64,000 nt of DNA from Paenibacillus agricola (GTDB taxonomy: Bacteria; Bacillota; Bacilli; Paenibacillales; NBRC-103111), in NCBI RefSeq assembly GCF_011440305.1, contig NZ_JAAOIW010000001.1, forward strand, positions 248,001 to 312,000, given 5' to 3'. The position numbers were made by a program, and so were the translations under genes. The stretch's first letter is position 1. Every line of letters begins with the position of its first letter. Shown here piece after piece: positions 27,019-36,175 of this stretch. A model generated the notes under the pieces. It was not told the origin of the DNA, did not search any database, and was given only the letters and a program-made list of their open reading frames with translations.

Positions 27019-28185
27019 TTAATGTGTACCTTTAACGTCCATTTGCAGCTCTCTGGTTTCCTTTTTCAAGGTTGAACCTTTAATGCGCTCCTGGAGCTTC
27101 TCGTAGTACAAATCTTCGTTGATAGGAAGATCAACCCAGTTATCTGTCCATGAGGATAAGTGCATCGCATTAGAAAGTGTTAATCCTTTAATGCCTTCTT
27201 CTCCTGGTGCTAACAGTGCTGTACCTTTAAGGATATGGTCAACAAAGTTTTGTGTAATGCCTTTATGCTGAGGACCTGGAGCTCCGATAACCGGAACTTC
27301 ACATTTCCAGCATTCCGGAGAACCAAAACCACCTTTAAATTCGCGGTTAAATTCAGGCTCCGATTGACGCAAACGCCAGAACGTCAACTTGTCATCTTCA
27401 ATAACGATTTTGCCGTTATCTCCGCTAACTTCATATCGATTCGTTCCTGGAGCTTCGCCTGTTGTTGTAACGAACAGTCCCGTTGCACCATTCTCATACT
27501 CAACATACGCGGTTACATCATCTTCAACCTCAATGTTGCGGTACTTACCAAAGCCACAAAACGCTCTAACGCGCTTAGGCATCATGTCTACAGTCCACTG
27601 CCATAGGTCAAGCTGATGTGGATCCTGGTTAATCAGCACGCCGCCGCCTTCACCAGCCCATGTTGCACGCCAGCCCCCGGAATCATAATAGCTTTGGGAA
27701 CGATACCAATTCGTAATAATCCAATTGGTACGGCGGATTTCTCCCAGCTCACCTGAAGTAATCAAATCTCTTAGCTTCTGGTAAAGCGGGTTGGTTCTTT
27801 GGTTGAACATAATACCGAAAGCTTTATCGGATTTAGCCGCTGCTTCGTTCATTTCACGAACCTGCTTTGTGTATACACCAGCCGGTTTTTCGACCAAGGT
27901 ATGGTAGCCATGTGAAAGAGCTTGAATAGCGGATGTTGGATGATCATAGTGAGGTGTTGCCACGATTACAGCATCAAAAGCTTTAGATGCGTAAAACGCC
28001 TCCAAATTGTCAAACAATTGAATATTGTGATGACCGTGATTGGTTCTTACCCATTCGAGTCGGGTTGGGTCTGTATCCACAATGGCTGTCAACTCGGCGC
28101 CAGTTACTTGATTGCTCGTTAAATAATCAGTATGGCTTTTACCCATGTTGCCTACACCGATTATTCCGATGCGTACTTTATCCAT
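27019..28185 (-). CDS. Gfo/Idh/MocA family oxidoreductase
   Basis: NAD(P)-dependent sugar or cyclitol dehydrogenase family; substrate unknown. Rossmann motif GIIGVGNMGKSH at the N-terminus, the EKPAGVYTKQ motif with the catalytic Lys, and NQDPHQLDLWQW with the conserved Asp/His. 388 residues from ATG 28185, chosen for AGGG upstream; the frame extends 26 codons further without support. A weak cre-like TGTAAGCATTTTCT lies 40 bases upstream (see rejected items). Monocistronic. Confidence 0.9.
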   Translation of the reverse strand: MDKVRIGIIGVGNMGKSHTDYLTSNQVTGAELTAIVDTDPTRLEWVRTNHGHHNIQLFDNLEAFYASKAFDAVIVATPHYDHPTSAIQALSHGYHTLVEKPAGVYTKQVREMNEAAAKSDKAFGIMFNQRTNPLYQKLRDLITSGELGEIRRTNWIITNWYRSQSYYDSGGWRATWAGEGGGVLINQDPHQLDLWQWTVDMMPKRVRAFCGFGKYRNIEVEDDVTAYVEYENGATGLFVTTTGEAPGTNRYEVSGDNGKIVIEDDKLTFWRLRQSEPEFNREFKGGFGSPECWKCEVPVIGAPGPQHKGITQNFVDHILKGTALLAPGEEGIKGLTLSNAMHLSSWTDNWVDLPINEDLYYEKLQERIKGSTLKKETRELQMDVKGTH

Positions 28186-28281
28186 TCGTATTTCCCTGCC
28201 TCTCCTAAATAAATGATTAGTAATTGTAAGCATTTTCTTGGACACGTTTATTATACATTGCACACGTTAACATTACAACAA

Positions 28282-28319
28282 AAAAATACGTTCTTCCCGA
28301 TAGTATCGAGAGAACGCAT
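28282..28319 (-). terminator. terminator of the CBS gene
   Basis: On the minus strand ATGCGTTCT...AGAACGTAT form a hairpin around CGATACTATCG, followed by TTTTTTT. Confidence 0.7.
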
Positions 28320-28353
28320 CCTTAGGACATCCATGAATTGTTAGGCTACTGGC

Positions 28354-28791
28354 TTAGCTCTTCACTTTATCTTTCTCGGAAATTCGGCTTAACGCTTCGC
28401 CTGCCTCATCCTCGAATTTTTGCCGCACAGCTAGGTCTCCGATCGACACAATGCCCACTAATTGGCCATTGTCTTCAACCGGCAGCCGCCTGATTTGCTG
28501 CTTAGCCATAAGCTTTGCCGCTTCATCAACCGTCGTTTCCAGCGTAGCGCTCGTAATCTGATTGCTGCTCATCACTTCTTTGACCGCTGTGGAGCCTTCT
28601 TTCTTCTCCGCCAAGCCACGGATGACAAGGTCACGGTCCGTAATCACACCAATCAGCTTGGAGCCATCAACAACAGGAATAAAGCCGGTGTCCTCCTGCT
28701 TCATTTTTACCGCTACCTCATAAATATTATCCTTAAGAGTAACCGTCGCGAAATTTTTCGTCATAATTTCTTTTATTTTTTGGTTTCCCAT
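28354..28791 (-). CDS. CBS-domain protein (YhcV-like)
   Basis: Tandem CBS domains (about 8-60 and 72-125), each with the pattern IMTKN or VMSSN, then VVDGSKLIGVITDRDLV or VEDNGQLVGIVSIGDLA, so it probably binds adenine nucleotides. 145 residues from ATG 28791, selected by AAGGAGG eight bases upstream. It resembles B. subtilis YhcV rather than AcuB. Downstream of the M20 gene by 115 bases on the same strand. Confidence 0.9.
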   Translation of the reverse strand: MGNQKIKEIMTKNFATVTLKDNIYEVAVKMKQEDTGFIPVVDGSKLIGVITDRDLVIRGLAEKKEGSTAVKEVMSSNQITSATLETTVDEAAKLMAKQQIRRLPVEDNGQLVGIVSIGDLAVRQKFEDEAGEALSRISEKDKVKS

Positions 28792-28906
28792 GGAAGAGGC
28801 CTCCTTATAATAGGTCTGGCGAAAGCAGAAACCGGTAGCTACCCATGCTCTGCTTCCGTCATGCATATAGAATTCCCCGGATTGCTCCTTATCATGCGGT
28901 TCAGCA

Positions 28907-30070
28907 TTAACTATTTTGGCAATCGGTGACCATCGCAATAAACAATCGTGCAGCGTCCCTCATGGAGGTCTCATCGATATCAAACTTTGGATGGTGGTGG
29001 GGATAAATAATGCCCTGCTCAGCATTCCCCGCACCTACAAACATAAAGCACCCTTTGCGGTCATGGAGGTAATAAGCAAAATCTTCGCCAGCCATAATTA
29101 ACGGCGCCTGCTGTACAGGCACCACCTTCGACCCAGCGTGCAGAAACCGGTCAAACTCTGATTCATTATTGACGACCGGCGGATACCCCCTTTTGTATTC
29201 AAACGTGTAATCAGCCCCATACATTTCGCAGGTTTGTCTTACAATGTTTTCCATCAGGTGCTCCACTTTCAGCCGTAGGGCAGCGTCATAGGTTCGAACG
29301 GTACCGTTTAATGCAGCCGTTTCCGCAATGACATTAAAGCTGTTTCCGCTATGGAAGGAGCCTACCGAAACGACACAAGGCTCGACAGGATCTACACTAC
29401 GGCTAACGATCGTTTGTAAATTAATCACAATTTGTGAAGCGATAACGACACTGTCGATTGTCTGGTGCGGCAGCCCGCCATGGCCGCCTTTACCCTTCAC
29501 CACTATAATAAATTCATCGGCAGCAGCCATCATCGCCCCTGGCTTTGAATAAGCCGAACCTACAGGAAATGGTGTCCACAGGTGAATACCATACACATAA
29601 TCGACTCCATCTAAGGCGCCATCCTGGATCATACTAACAGCACCGCCGGGGCTTTGCTCTTCAGCATGCTGAAATATAAAAACTACATCGCCCTCTGGTT
29701 GCTCCGTATGCTCAGCCATTACCTTGGCTACACCCAGCAGGGTTGCCGTGTGGGCATCATGCCCACAGGCATGCATAATTCCTTTTATAGTTGAAGCATA
29801 TTCGCAGGTTTTCTCATCTTGAATAGGCAGTGCATCCATATCTGCTCGCAATGCAACGGTTGGGCCATTGCCCTTTCCTTTTAAACGAGCCACAATACCA
29901 TTGCCTCCAACTTGGGTTCGAACTTCGAGCCCCCATTGCTGTAAATGCTTGGCTACAAATGCGGCTGTCTCGTACTCGTAGTAAGACAATTCCGGATGCT
30001 GATGTAAATAGCGGCGCCAGCTGACCATCTGTGGTACTTGTAGGTCGATCGCTTGCAACAATGATTCCAT
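28907..30070 (-). CDS. M20 family metal-dependent amidohydrolase
   Basis: Family includes N-acyl-amino acid, hippurate and N-acetyldiaminopimelate hydrolases; substrate not decidable. Metal-binding residues are seen in LRADMDALPI, MHACGHDAH and FQHAEEQSPGG, and the C-terminal MAGEDFAYY and PHHHPKFDIDE patterns are typical. 387 residues. GGAGGT lies upstream of the ATG. No dapD-like neighbour supports a lysine role. Confidence 0.92.
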   Translation of the reverse strand: MESLLQAIDLQVPQMVSWRRYLHQHPELSYYEYETAAFVAKHLQQWGLEVRTQVGGNGIVARLKGKGNGPTVALRADMDALPIQDEKTCEYASTIKGIMHACGHDAHTATLLGVAKVMAEHTEQPEGDVVFIFQHAEEQSPGGAVSMIQDGALDGVDYVYGIHLWTPFPVGSAYSKPGAMMAAADEFIIVVKGKGGHGGLPHQTIDSVVIASQIVINLQTIVSRSVDPVEPCVVSVGSFHSGNSFNVIAETAALNGTVRTYDAALRLKVEHLMENIVRQTCEMYGADYTFEYKRGYPPVVNNESEFDRFLHAGSKVVPVQQAPLIMAGEDFAYYLHDRKGCFMFVGAGNAEQGIIYPHHHPKFDIDETSMRDAARLFIAMVTDCQNS

Positions 30071-30202
30071 AAATTATACCTCCAGAGTGATCAGAATATC
30101 GTCGATATGACCATTTTAACAAATAAGTGGGCAGCTTTCATCTATGTGTCACAAGAATTTCAAAATTTATGTCTGCTGTTTACGCGACTCGAAGCAATAA
30201 GC

Positions 30203-30231
30203 TTGCACAAGTTTGGGAAACATACTATCAT
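30203..30231 (+). promoter_or_regulatory. candidate promoter of yugN-ftsW
   Basis: TTGCAC and TATCAT are separated by exactly 17 bases, about 100 bases upstream of the yugN-like start. The remainder of the 260-base gap (30071-30330) shows no other recognisable element. Confidence 0.5.
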
Positions 30232-30330
30232 GAATAAAGAATTATAGATGCAGTTTTCTATGAAAAAATTGTTTAGCTTAATGCTTACGCAGTGCATTTT
30301 CCAAGAAAACTCTAAGGAGGGGCTTTAATT

Positions 30331-30678
30331 ATGATTATTGAAAAAAATGATTTAATAGGATTAAAAAGTGATTTGGCTCATCTTGATGAAGTATCCACCA
30401 AGCTAGGCTTCGTCCGTTGGCAATGGGAGTATACTCGAGCAACCTACGATTTGAAATTGGAAGAAAAATCTACAGGCAGTGAATATTTTCTAAGAGTGAA
30501 TACACGTACTGAATCCGGTAGGCTGGAGTCCCCGTATGCTATTCTTTACATAGAGCATATTTATATCGGGAGAGCTACTTTTCCTCATGGACTCGATTAC
30601 GAATCACCTGTTCCCGCTTCGATTATGAAAATTGCTACCCAAAAGCTAGAGCAACTAAAAACCGAATTGTCCGCTTAA
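30331..30678 (+). CDS. YugN-like family protein
   Basis: 115-residue protein matching the YugN pattern (LGFVRWQWEYTRATYDLKLE, YYLRV-type strand, RATFPHGLDYESP), a family of unknown function found in Bacillales. AAGGAGGGG precedes the ATG. The ftsW-like gene starts 13 bases later, so they share a transcript. Confidence 0.85.
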   Translation: MIIEKNDLIGLKSDLAHLDEVSTKLGFVRWQWEYTRATYDLKLEEKSTGSEYFLRVNTRTESGRLESPYAILYIEHIYIGRATFPHGLDYESPVPASIMKIATQKLEQLKTELSA

Positions 30679-30691
30679 TGCAAAGGTCCTT

Positions 30692-31864
30692 ATGACTTCT
30701 CCGCGAAGAGGATCACCGGATTTTTTGTTGCTTTTTCTGGCCTTTAGCCTTGTTTGCTTTGGATTAGCCATGGTCTTTAGTGCGAGCATGGCTTATACCA
30801 GCACAGACGAAGTTACAAAGGTGGTTTTTAATGATCCTTCTTATTTAGCTATCCGTCAAGCCGCCGCCATTGCTTTGGGAACAGCTGCGATGTTTTTTTT
30901 CATGAATATTGATTATAAAATTTTAAAAAAGTGGATTGGACCGGGTTTTATTTTGGTTGTAATCATGTTGTTACTGGTTCCCATATTTGGCACAAAGATC
31001 AATGGAGCCAGGAGCTGGTTTAGGATTGCCGGCTTTAGTCTTCAACCCGCTGAATTCGCCAAAATCGGGGTTATTCTTTACTTAGCTGCACTCATCAGTA
31101 AAAAACAGGAGAAATTTCGCAGCTTTAAAAAAGGGCTGCTTCCCGCCTTGATGATTGTCGTGTTTATTTCTGCCTTAATTCTGTTACAGCCCGATTTGGG
31201 CTCGACCTTAATTTTGGGGCTTTGCTCCATGATCGTTATTATTGCCGGCGGTGCTAACCTTAAGCATATCTTTGCCTTAGGCATAGTCGGATCCGTATTC
31301 ATGTCCATAGCCGTTTCTATCTACTTAGTAATAACCGATGGTAACAGTTACAGAATTGATAGATTTACTTCTTTTTTGGATCCTCAAGCTGATCCTTTGG
31401 ACACCGGCTATCATCTTATGCAATCGTTTTACGCTTTTGGCCACGGCGGCATTACAGGTGCAGGCTTTGGGCAAGGTATCCAAAAGCTGCATTACTTGCC
31501 GGAGGCGCATACTGATTTTATTTTTGCAATCATTGGTGAAGAACTCGGGTTTATAGGAAGTTCTTTATTCATTCTTGTTTACTTGGCTTTTATTTGGCGG
31601 GGTCTGCTTATTGCCATTCGCTGTAAGGAATTGTTTGGCACATTGGCAGGCGTAGGGATTATCGGCGTGATTGGAATCCAAGCCCTTGTTAATTTAGGTG
31701 GTGTTACAGGCAGTATCCCCTTAACAGGAGTTACTTTGCCCTTAATAAGCTACGGTGGCTCCTCCATGCTGGTAACGCTTATTGGTCTTGGCATTCTGCT
31801 TAGTATTTCGCGAGAATACAATAAACCGGAAAAGTCCGAAAAGGACATAAAAAGGAGAGCCTAG
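30692..31864 (+). CDS. ftsW: FtsW/RodA/SpoVE family peptidoglycan glycosyltransferase
   Basis: SEDS-family membrane enzyme that polymerises lipid II at the septum. About ten transmembrane segments. Family signatures are clear: GARSWFRIAGFSLQPAEFAK, QPDLGSTL, GHGGITGAGFGQG, LPEAHTDFIFAIIGEELGF, and the final LPLISYGGSS. 390 residues. Nearby ylaN supports FtsW, which neighbours ylaN in B. subtilis, over RodA or SpoVE. A strong terminator follows. Confidence 0.92.
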   Translation: MTSPRRGSPDFLLLFLAFSLVCFGLAMVFSASMAYTSTDEVTKVVFNDPSYLAIRQAAAIALGTAAMFFFMNIDYKILKKWIGPGFILVVIMLLLVPIFGTKINGARSWFRIAGFSLQPAEFAKIGVILYLAALISKKQEKFRSFKKGLLPALMIVVFISALILLQPDLGSTLILGLCSMIVIIAGGANLKHIFALGIVGSVFMSIAVSIYLVITDGNSYRIDRFTSFLDPQADPLDTGYHLMQSFYAFGHGGITGAGFGQGIQKLHYLPEAHTDFIFAIIGEELGFIGSSLFILVYLAFIWRGLLIAIRCKELFGTLAGVGIIGVIGIQALVNLGGVTGSIPLTGVTLPLISYGGSSMLVTLIGLGILLSISREYNKPEKSEKDIKRRA

Positions 31865-31886
31865 CGAAGTGCTGGCTCTCCTTTTT
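31851..31886 (+). terminator. terminator of yugN-ftsW
   Basis: AAGGAGAGCC pairs with GGCTCTCCTT around a 12-base loop, followed by T5; the stem begins inside the last codons of ftsW. Confidence 0.85.
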
Positions 31887-31924
31887 ATTTGGCTTCTATG
31901 CCGTTCAATTCCGTCATTAGCAAG

Positions 31925-32323
31925 CTACTTTACCCGATGTGGATGTACTTCTTCAAGCTGAAGAACCTCTTCTTCCCGCTCGTGGAAAGCAACGCCCTCA
32001 ACCTTGACATTGACTTCGACAACGGACAGTCCGGTCATATTTTCCACGGCATCGCGAACGTTTTGTTGCAGATCGCTGCATACCTCTTGAATTTTAGATC
32101 CATAAAGCACAATCACACGTAAATCAATCGCTGCTTCCAACTGACCCACTTCGACAGAAACGCCTCTTTGCACGTTTTTACCACTGAGCCGTTTAGCTAG
32201 CCCTTCAGATATGCCTCCCGACATGGCAGAAATCCCGGGTGTCTCCAACGCAGCTAAACCTGCTATTGTTGAAACAACATCATCTGAAATGCGAATAAGG
32301 CCTGCTTGAATTTCTTCGGACAT
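31925..32323 (-). CDS. Asp23/Gls24 family envelope stress response protein
   Basis: Family linked to cell envelope stress. The ISDDVVSTIAGLAALETPGI start and the GSKIQEVCSDLQQNVRDAVENMTGL helix are typical, as is the VKVEGVAF strand. 132 residues from ATG 32323, where AAGGAG lies nine bases upstream. The C-terminal tail is Glu/Val-rich. Single gene converging on ftsW. Confidence 0.92.
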   Translation of the reverse strand: MSEEIQAGLIRISDDVVSTIAGLAALETPGISAMSGGISEGLAKRLSGKNVQRGVSVEVGQLEAAIDLRVIVLYGSKIQEVCSDLQQNVRDAVENMTGLSVVEVNVKVEGVAFHEREEEVLQLEEVHPHRVK

Positions 32324-32530
32324 GTGGATCACTCCTTAGTGGGGTTATAGCTATATTGTAATGACTTCCAGCATGGAAAGCAAACTTATTGGGACAGGAT
32401 TCAGCTTATTTCGCCTAATTGTTCCTCTTGGTTATTGTTCTGTTTTACCCTATAACAATTTGGGGTATATTAGATTAAGTTTTATCGTAGTTTTATCGTA
32501 AAAATTAGTTGTACATAAGGGGGAAGCCGT

Positions 32531-33577
32531 TTGAAACGCCATCTGTTTAGCATTGGTTTAATCACCAGTTTTGTTCTGAGTGCGGTCGCCCACTATTCAG
32601 GAATCTTCAATTCAACACTGCAGCTGATCCTCTCCTGCATCGCTATCATTTATGTAGCAGGATTTTTAGGGAAAGCCACAGAAAGTGTGGCTCATTACGC
32701 AGGACAACGCTTAGGAGGGTTTTTGAATGCAACCTTCGGCAATGCTGCCGAGCTAATCATCGCGTTCTTTCTTGTCAAGGAAGCCAAGTTCGAGATTGTT
32801 AAAGCAAGTATCACTGGCTCGATCATTGGCAACCTGCTGCTAGTTCTAGGTCTTAGCTTGCTGGTTGGGGGATTAAAATATAAGGAGCAGAGCTTCAATG
32901 TTAAGCTAGCCAGCCATAATGGCTCCTTAATGCTGCTTGCTGTTATTGCCCTCTTTATTCCAGCCGCCTTTGCTAGCACCTTGACTCCTCAAGATACCTC
33001 CACTTTAAGTATTGTGGTAGCAGTGATTTTGGTTGTCTCCTACTTGCTCTGGTTGTTTTTCTCCATGGTCACCCATAAGGATATTTTGACCGATGAAGCT
33101 ATCGAGCATGGCGAACCTGCCTGGTCCAAAAAGCTGTCTATTTTTTTCCTCGTTCTAGCCACTGCTATGGTTGCTGTACAAAGTGAGTGGTTAGTCGGTA
33201 CCTTGGAAGTGTTCACTCACCAATATGGTCTATCCGAATTGTTTGTCGGTGCTTTCGTTATTGCGATTATCGGTAATGCAGCCGAGCATAGTGCAGCGAT
33301 CATGCTCGCACGCAAAAACAAAATAGGTGCGGCTGTAGAAATCGCGGTTGGCAGCTCCTTGCAAATTGCCTTGTTTGTTGCTCCTGTGCTTGTTTTAATT
33401 TCCTTAATGTTTGGTAAAACGATGGACATTGTATTTACAACCTTCGAGCTTGTAGCGATTGGTGTAGCCGCGATCATCGCCAAATCGATTTCACAGGATG
33501 GATCCACCAACTGGTACGAAGGTGTGCTACTATTGGTTGTCTATTGCATACTTGGCATCGCGTTTTTCCTAGTGTAA
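32531..33577 (+). CDS. cax: calcium/proton antiporter (CaCA/Cax family)
   Basis: Ten- to eleven-helix exchanger of the ChaA/YfkE type. Both alpha repeats are present: GGFLNATFGNAAELIIAFFLV (written here with GNAAE as key) and FVIAIIGNAAEHSAAIM. 348 residues. The start is TTG at 32531 with AAGGGGG nine bases upstream. A short tandem TTTTATCGTAG/TTTTATCGTAA lies upstream at 32480-32501. Together with YloB it gives two Ca2+ exporters in the window. Confidence 0.92.
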   Translation: MKRHLFSIGLITSFVLSAVAHYSGIFNSTLQLILSCIAIIYVAGFLGKATESVAHYAGQRLGGFLNATFGNAAELIIAFFLVKEAKFEIVKASITGSIIGNLLLVLGLSLLVGGLKYKEQSFNVKLASHNGSLMLLAVIALFIPAAFASTLTPQDTSTLSIVVAVILVVSYLLWLFFSMVTHKDILTDEAIEHGEPAWSKKLSIFFLVLATAMVAVQSEWLVGTLEVFTHQYGLSELFVGAFVIAIIGNAAEHSAAIMLARKNKIGAAVEIAVGSSLQIALFVAPVLVLISLMFGKTMDIVFTTFELVAIGVAAIIAKSISQDGSTNWYEGVLLLVVYCILGIAFFLV

Positions 33578-33605
33578 CCCTTCTCTATTCTTTACCATTA
33601 CAAAA

Positions 33606-33650
33606 CAAAAAAAAAGAGTAACCTTCTACATATGGAAGGTTACTCATTTT
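33606..33650. terminator. bidirectional terminator between cax and ylaN
   Basis: GAGTAACCTTC and GAAGGTTACTC form a perfect 11-bp stem (33616-33626, 33635-33645) with A-run on the left and T-run on the right. Its right arm overlaps the ylaN stop codon. Confidence 0.85.
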
Positions 33651-33928
33651 TGATTTAGAGCTTCATATAGCGAGGCTAAATTTCTTTCTAATTTAACCAA
33701 AATTTGCTTTCCTGCCACATCGGAGATCAGCTCCGCACGAATAGCAAAGTCAATTTCTCTGGATAAGCCATACATTTGGGTATCTAACACCTCTTCATAC
33801 AGAGGGCATTTGCGCGTAGTCAAATTTTCCATCTGGACTTCGATGAGCTTTTCAATTTTATCAGCATCCTCTTGAAGAAGAAGAATGGCTTTTTGTGATA
33901 GGCTGAGTAACAAATTGGATGATGACAT
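33644..33928 (-). CDS. ylaN: YlaN family protein (UPF0358)
   Basis: Conserved Firmicute protein recently linked to iron homeostasis through Fur; essential in some conditions in B. subtilis. The strongly conserved stretch [20 protein letters not shown] is present along with VQMENLT. 94 residues from ATG 33928 with GGGGGG seven bases upstream; a TTG directly before is possible. It lies about 1.8 kb from ftsW, whereas the two are adjacent in B. subtilis. Confidence 0.93.
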   Translation of the reverse strand: MSSSNLLLSLSQKAILLLQEDADKIEKLIEVQMENLTTRKCPLYEEVLDTQMYGLSREIDFAIRAELISDVAGKQILVKLERNLASLYEALNQK

Positions 33929-34042
33929 CAAGCTTCCCCCCTGAACGAACTTTCATAGCTTAATATTAGTCGAAAATGACCCAATACACAAGAGAGCCGT
34001 CCATGTTCTTCACTTTATTTCCTGCAATCTGTGTTGTTTTTA

Positions 34043-34080
34043 TAAAAAAGGCACAACCATCTTTACGACGGAAGTGCCTT
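34043..34080 (-). terminator. terminator of the HPr-like gene
   Basis: On the minus strand AAGGCAC and GTGCCTT enclose a 19-base loop, then TTTTTATA. Confidence 0.7.
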
Positions 34081-34087
34081 CCCACCC

Positions 34088-34336
34088 TTAATCTTGGATA
34101 CTATTAATTTTTAGACCGTGTTTAGCAAAAACATCGCCCATAGCTTTCTTCGCTTCTTCTGCATCAGGACCGTGTACATGTAAATCGTAGTCGCTGCTAG
34201 TAAGCAAAGTAGTAAATAAGCCTAAGATACTTTTTACATCAATATACTTATTTTCGTACTGTAAAACAATGGAAGATCTAAATTTATTAGCGGTTTGAGA
34301 AATTTCCACAATTGCTGCATTATTGGCACTTGACAT
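34088..34336 (-). CDS. HPr-like protein lacking the His-15 region
   Basis: 82 residues with the HPr fold pattern: SQTANKFRSSIVLQYENKYI, DVKSILGLF (Ser36 aligning with regulatory Ser46 of HPr/Crh), then GPDAEEAKKAM. The N-terminal strand and GIHARPA phosphorylation motif are absent; NNAAI stands where it would be, so it cannot act as a PTS phosphocarrier by the known mechanism. ATG 34336 is set by GGAGGG upstream. Like Crh it might work through the Ser site with CcpA, but this is inference. Annotators commonly call such proteins HPr family. Confidence 0.82.
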   Translation of the reverse strand: MSSANNAAIVEISQTANKFRSSIVLQYENKYIDVKSILGLFTTLLTSSDYDLHVHGPDAEEAKKAMGDVFAKHGLKINSIQD

Positions 34337-34438
34337 TTGAATCCCTCCATATGTATCGTGTTGGTTCACGACTTAGAAAGCTCTTGTTAAATCGCTTTCT
34401 TTTATAATTTTACCTTGGAAGACACCAAGACGCAACTA

Positions 34439-35554
34439 CTATTTCAAATATTCCGGATTCAGCCCTTCCAGCTCTTCCAGAACGAAACGCCCATCCTTAC
34501 GAATCAATCTATCATCAAAATAAATTTCGCCGCCACCATATTCCGGCCGTTGAATCAAAACAAGATCCCAATGAACCGAAGAACGGTTCCCATTATCCGC
34601 TTTTTCGTAAGCTTGCCCAGGTGTAAAATGCAGGCTCCCATCAATTTTTTCATCAAAAAGCGTATCTTTCATCGGATGTAAGATATACGGGTTAAAGCCG
34701 AGGCTAAATTCACCGATATAGCGTGCCCCTTCATCTGTGTCCAAGGTCTCATTAAGCCGCTTCGAATCGCTGCTTGAGGCTTCGACAATCTTGCCTTGCT
34801 CGAATCGAAACTTAATTTGTTCGAACGTAATCCCGGATTTTACACTGGGCGTATTATAAGTAATCGTACCTGTAACGGAATCCCGAATAGGTGCTGTGTA
34901 GACTTCACCATCGGGAATATTCCTTCTTCCACAGCATTTCACAGAGCCAATGCCTTTGATTGAGAACTCAAGGTCAGTGCCAGGGGATACGATACGTACC
35001 CGGTCGGTACGATCCATTAAGGCCTGTAAAGGGTCCATCGCCTTGGACATTTGGGCATAATCCAAATTGCAAACATTAAAATAAAAATCTTCGAATGTTT
35101 TCGTGCTCATTCCCGCAAGCTGAGCCATCGATTCATTAGGATACCGCAATACGACCCAACGCGTATGTTTGACCCTTTGCTCCAAATGGACAGGCTTACG
35201 GTAATGGAGGTCATACAGCTTCATCTGCGGCTCTGGCACGTCTGACATCTCGCTTACATTGGCTCCTGCCCGAATGGCCACATAGCAGCTCATATCCTGC
35301 ATTCGCTTCATATCCATGGCCGCCCAGTCCTCAACCTGCTCACGTGTAATGGAACGAAGCACTGCGCTTTGCACAACAGGATCAATTAGCTCTACATAGG
35401 GCTGACCGCCGCGAGCATAAACCTGCTCAACGAGGCAGCTCACGATCTCCCGCTCCGAGCCGATCATTTCGATTAACACCTTCTCGCCTGGTTGCACATC
35501 CAAGGAATAATTTACGATATTGCGAGCTAATACTTCCAAACGTGGATCACGCAT
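34439..35554 (-). CDS. M29 family aminopeptidase
   Basis: Metallo-aminopeptidase of the AmpS/PepS/T type. The N-terminal domain starts RLEVLARNIVNYSLDVQPGE; metal ligands are suggested in GEFSLGFN, SVHWDLV and the nearby Glu/His residues. 371 residues, usual for the family. GAAGGGGAG precedes the ATG. The VTT membrane protein gene ends 27 bases upstream, so both may be cotranscribed. Confidence 0.92.
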   Translation of the reverse strand: MRDPRLEVLARNIVNYSLDVQPGEKVLIEMIGSEREIVSCLVEQVYARGGQPYVELIDPVVQSAVLRSITREQVEDWAAMDMKRMQDMSCYVAIRAGANVSEMSDVPEPQMKLYDLHYRKPVHLEQRVKHTRWVVLRYPNESMAQLAGMSTKTFEDFYFNVCNLDYAQMSKAMDPLQALMDRTDRVRIVSPGTDLEFSIKGIGSVKCCGRRNIPDGEVYTAPIRDSVTGTITYNTPSVKSGITFEQIKFRFEQGKIVEASSSDSKRLNETLDTDEGARYIGEFSLGFNPYILHPMKDTLFDEKIDGSLHFTPGQAYEKADNGNRSSVHWDLVLIQRPEYGGGEIYFDDRLIRKDGRFVLEELEGLNPEYLK

Positions 35555-35581
35555 ACATTTCTCCCCTTCACTTAGATTCGT

Positions 35582-36175
35582 CTACTTCGTCGTTTTCTCA
35601 TCAGTCCTAAACCATTTATTCTTGCATATATGCCCAATCACCAGGAGTATAATGAATATCCCCAGAAGAATGAATAACCTGCTTTTATTATGCTCAAAAT
35701 GCAATAAGTCATGTCCTATGAACGATTCCAATAGAACCGTTGGCAAATTGCCAACAATCGTCCCGAGTATAAAATCACGTGTTTTAACTCTCATCACAGC
35801 AGCAGCCCAATTAATGCCAAACGAAGGCAATACGGGAATGACACGGCTTACCGCTATATAAAAAAAACCGTTATGCTCCATCCGATCATTAAACAGCTGA
35901 ATATAAGCATACCTTTCTAATTTCCTTTCAATCCAATGCCTTCCAAAGTTGCGGGCAAGCCAAAAAATAGCAATAGCTCCCAGTACCGACATCACATAAT
36001 TAACCAAAACACCCAGCCACAAACCAAACAAGAGTACATTGGCTCCTGCTACTACCACAAAGGGGATAAGAGGTATCATCGTTTGGATAAAAGCTAATAA
36101 TGCTCCTATAACATGCCCCCAAATACCCCACGTATTCAAAAAATCTGATAATCGATCAACGCTCCAGTTTCCCAA
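35582..36175 (-). CDS. TVP38/TMEM64 (VTT/DedA-like) membrane protein
   Basis: Five to six predicted membrane segments in 197 residues; the SNARE-associated/VTT pattern is seen around MIPLIPFVVVAGANVLLFG, and SRVIPVLPSFGINWAAAV. Some family members transport or scramble lipids; the substrate here is unknown. The start is TTG at 36175 with AAGGAGGG upstream, and no better ATG exists. Confidence 0.85.
   Translation of the reverse strand: MGNWSVDRLSDFLNTWGIWGHVIGALLAFIQTMIPLIPFVVVAGANVLLFGLWLGVLVNYVMSVLGAIAIFWLARNFGRHWIERKLERYAYIQLFNDRMEHNGFFYIAVSRVIPVLPSFGINWAAAVMRVKTRDFILGTIVGNLPTVLLESFIGHDLLHFEHNKSRLFILLGIFIILLVIGHICKNKWFRTDEKTTK

Noticed and set aside
28225-28238. TGTAAGCATTTTCT as a cre site for the Gfo/Idh/MocA gene.
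   Set aside because: The central CG is replaced by CA and the end does not match CA; too weak to call.
28354-28791. The CBS-domain gene as the missing acuB.
   Set aside because: It has only the two CBS domains with YhcV-like pattern, lacks an ACT-like C-terminal domain, and is far from acuA-acuC.
34088-34336. Assigning the HPr-like gene as ptsH.
   Set aside because: The GIHARPA phosphorylation segment is missing, so the phosphocarrier role is not supported.
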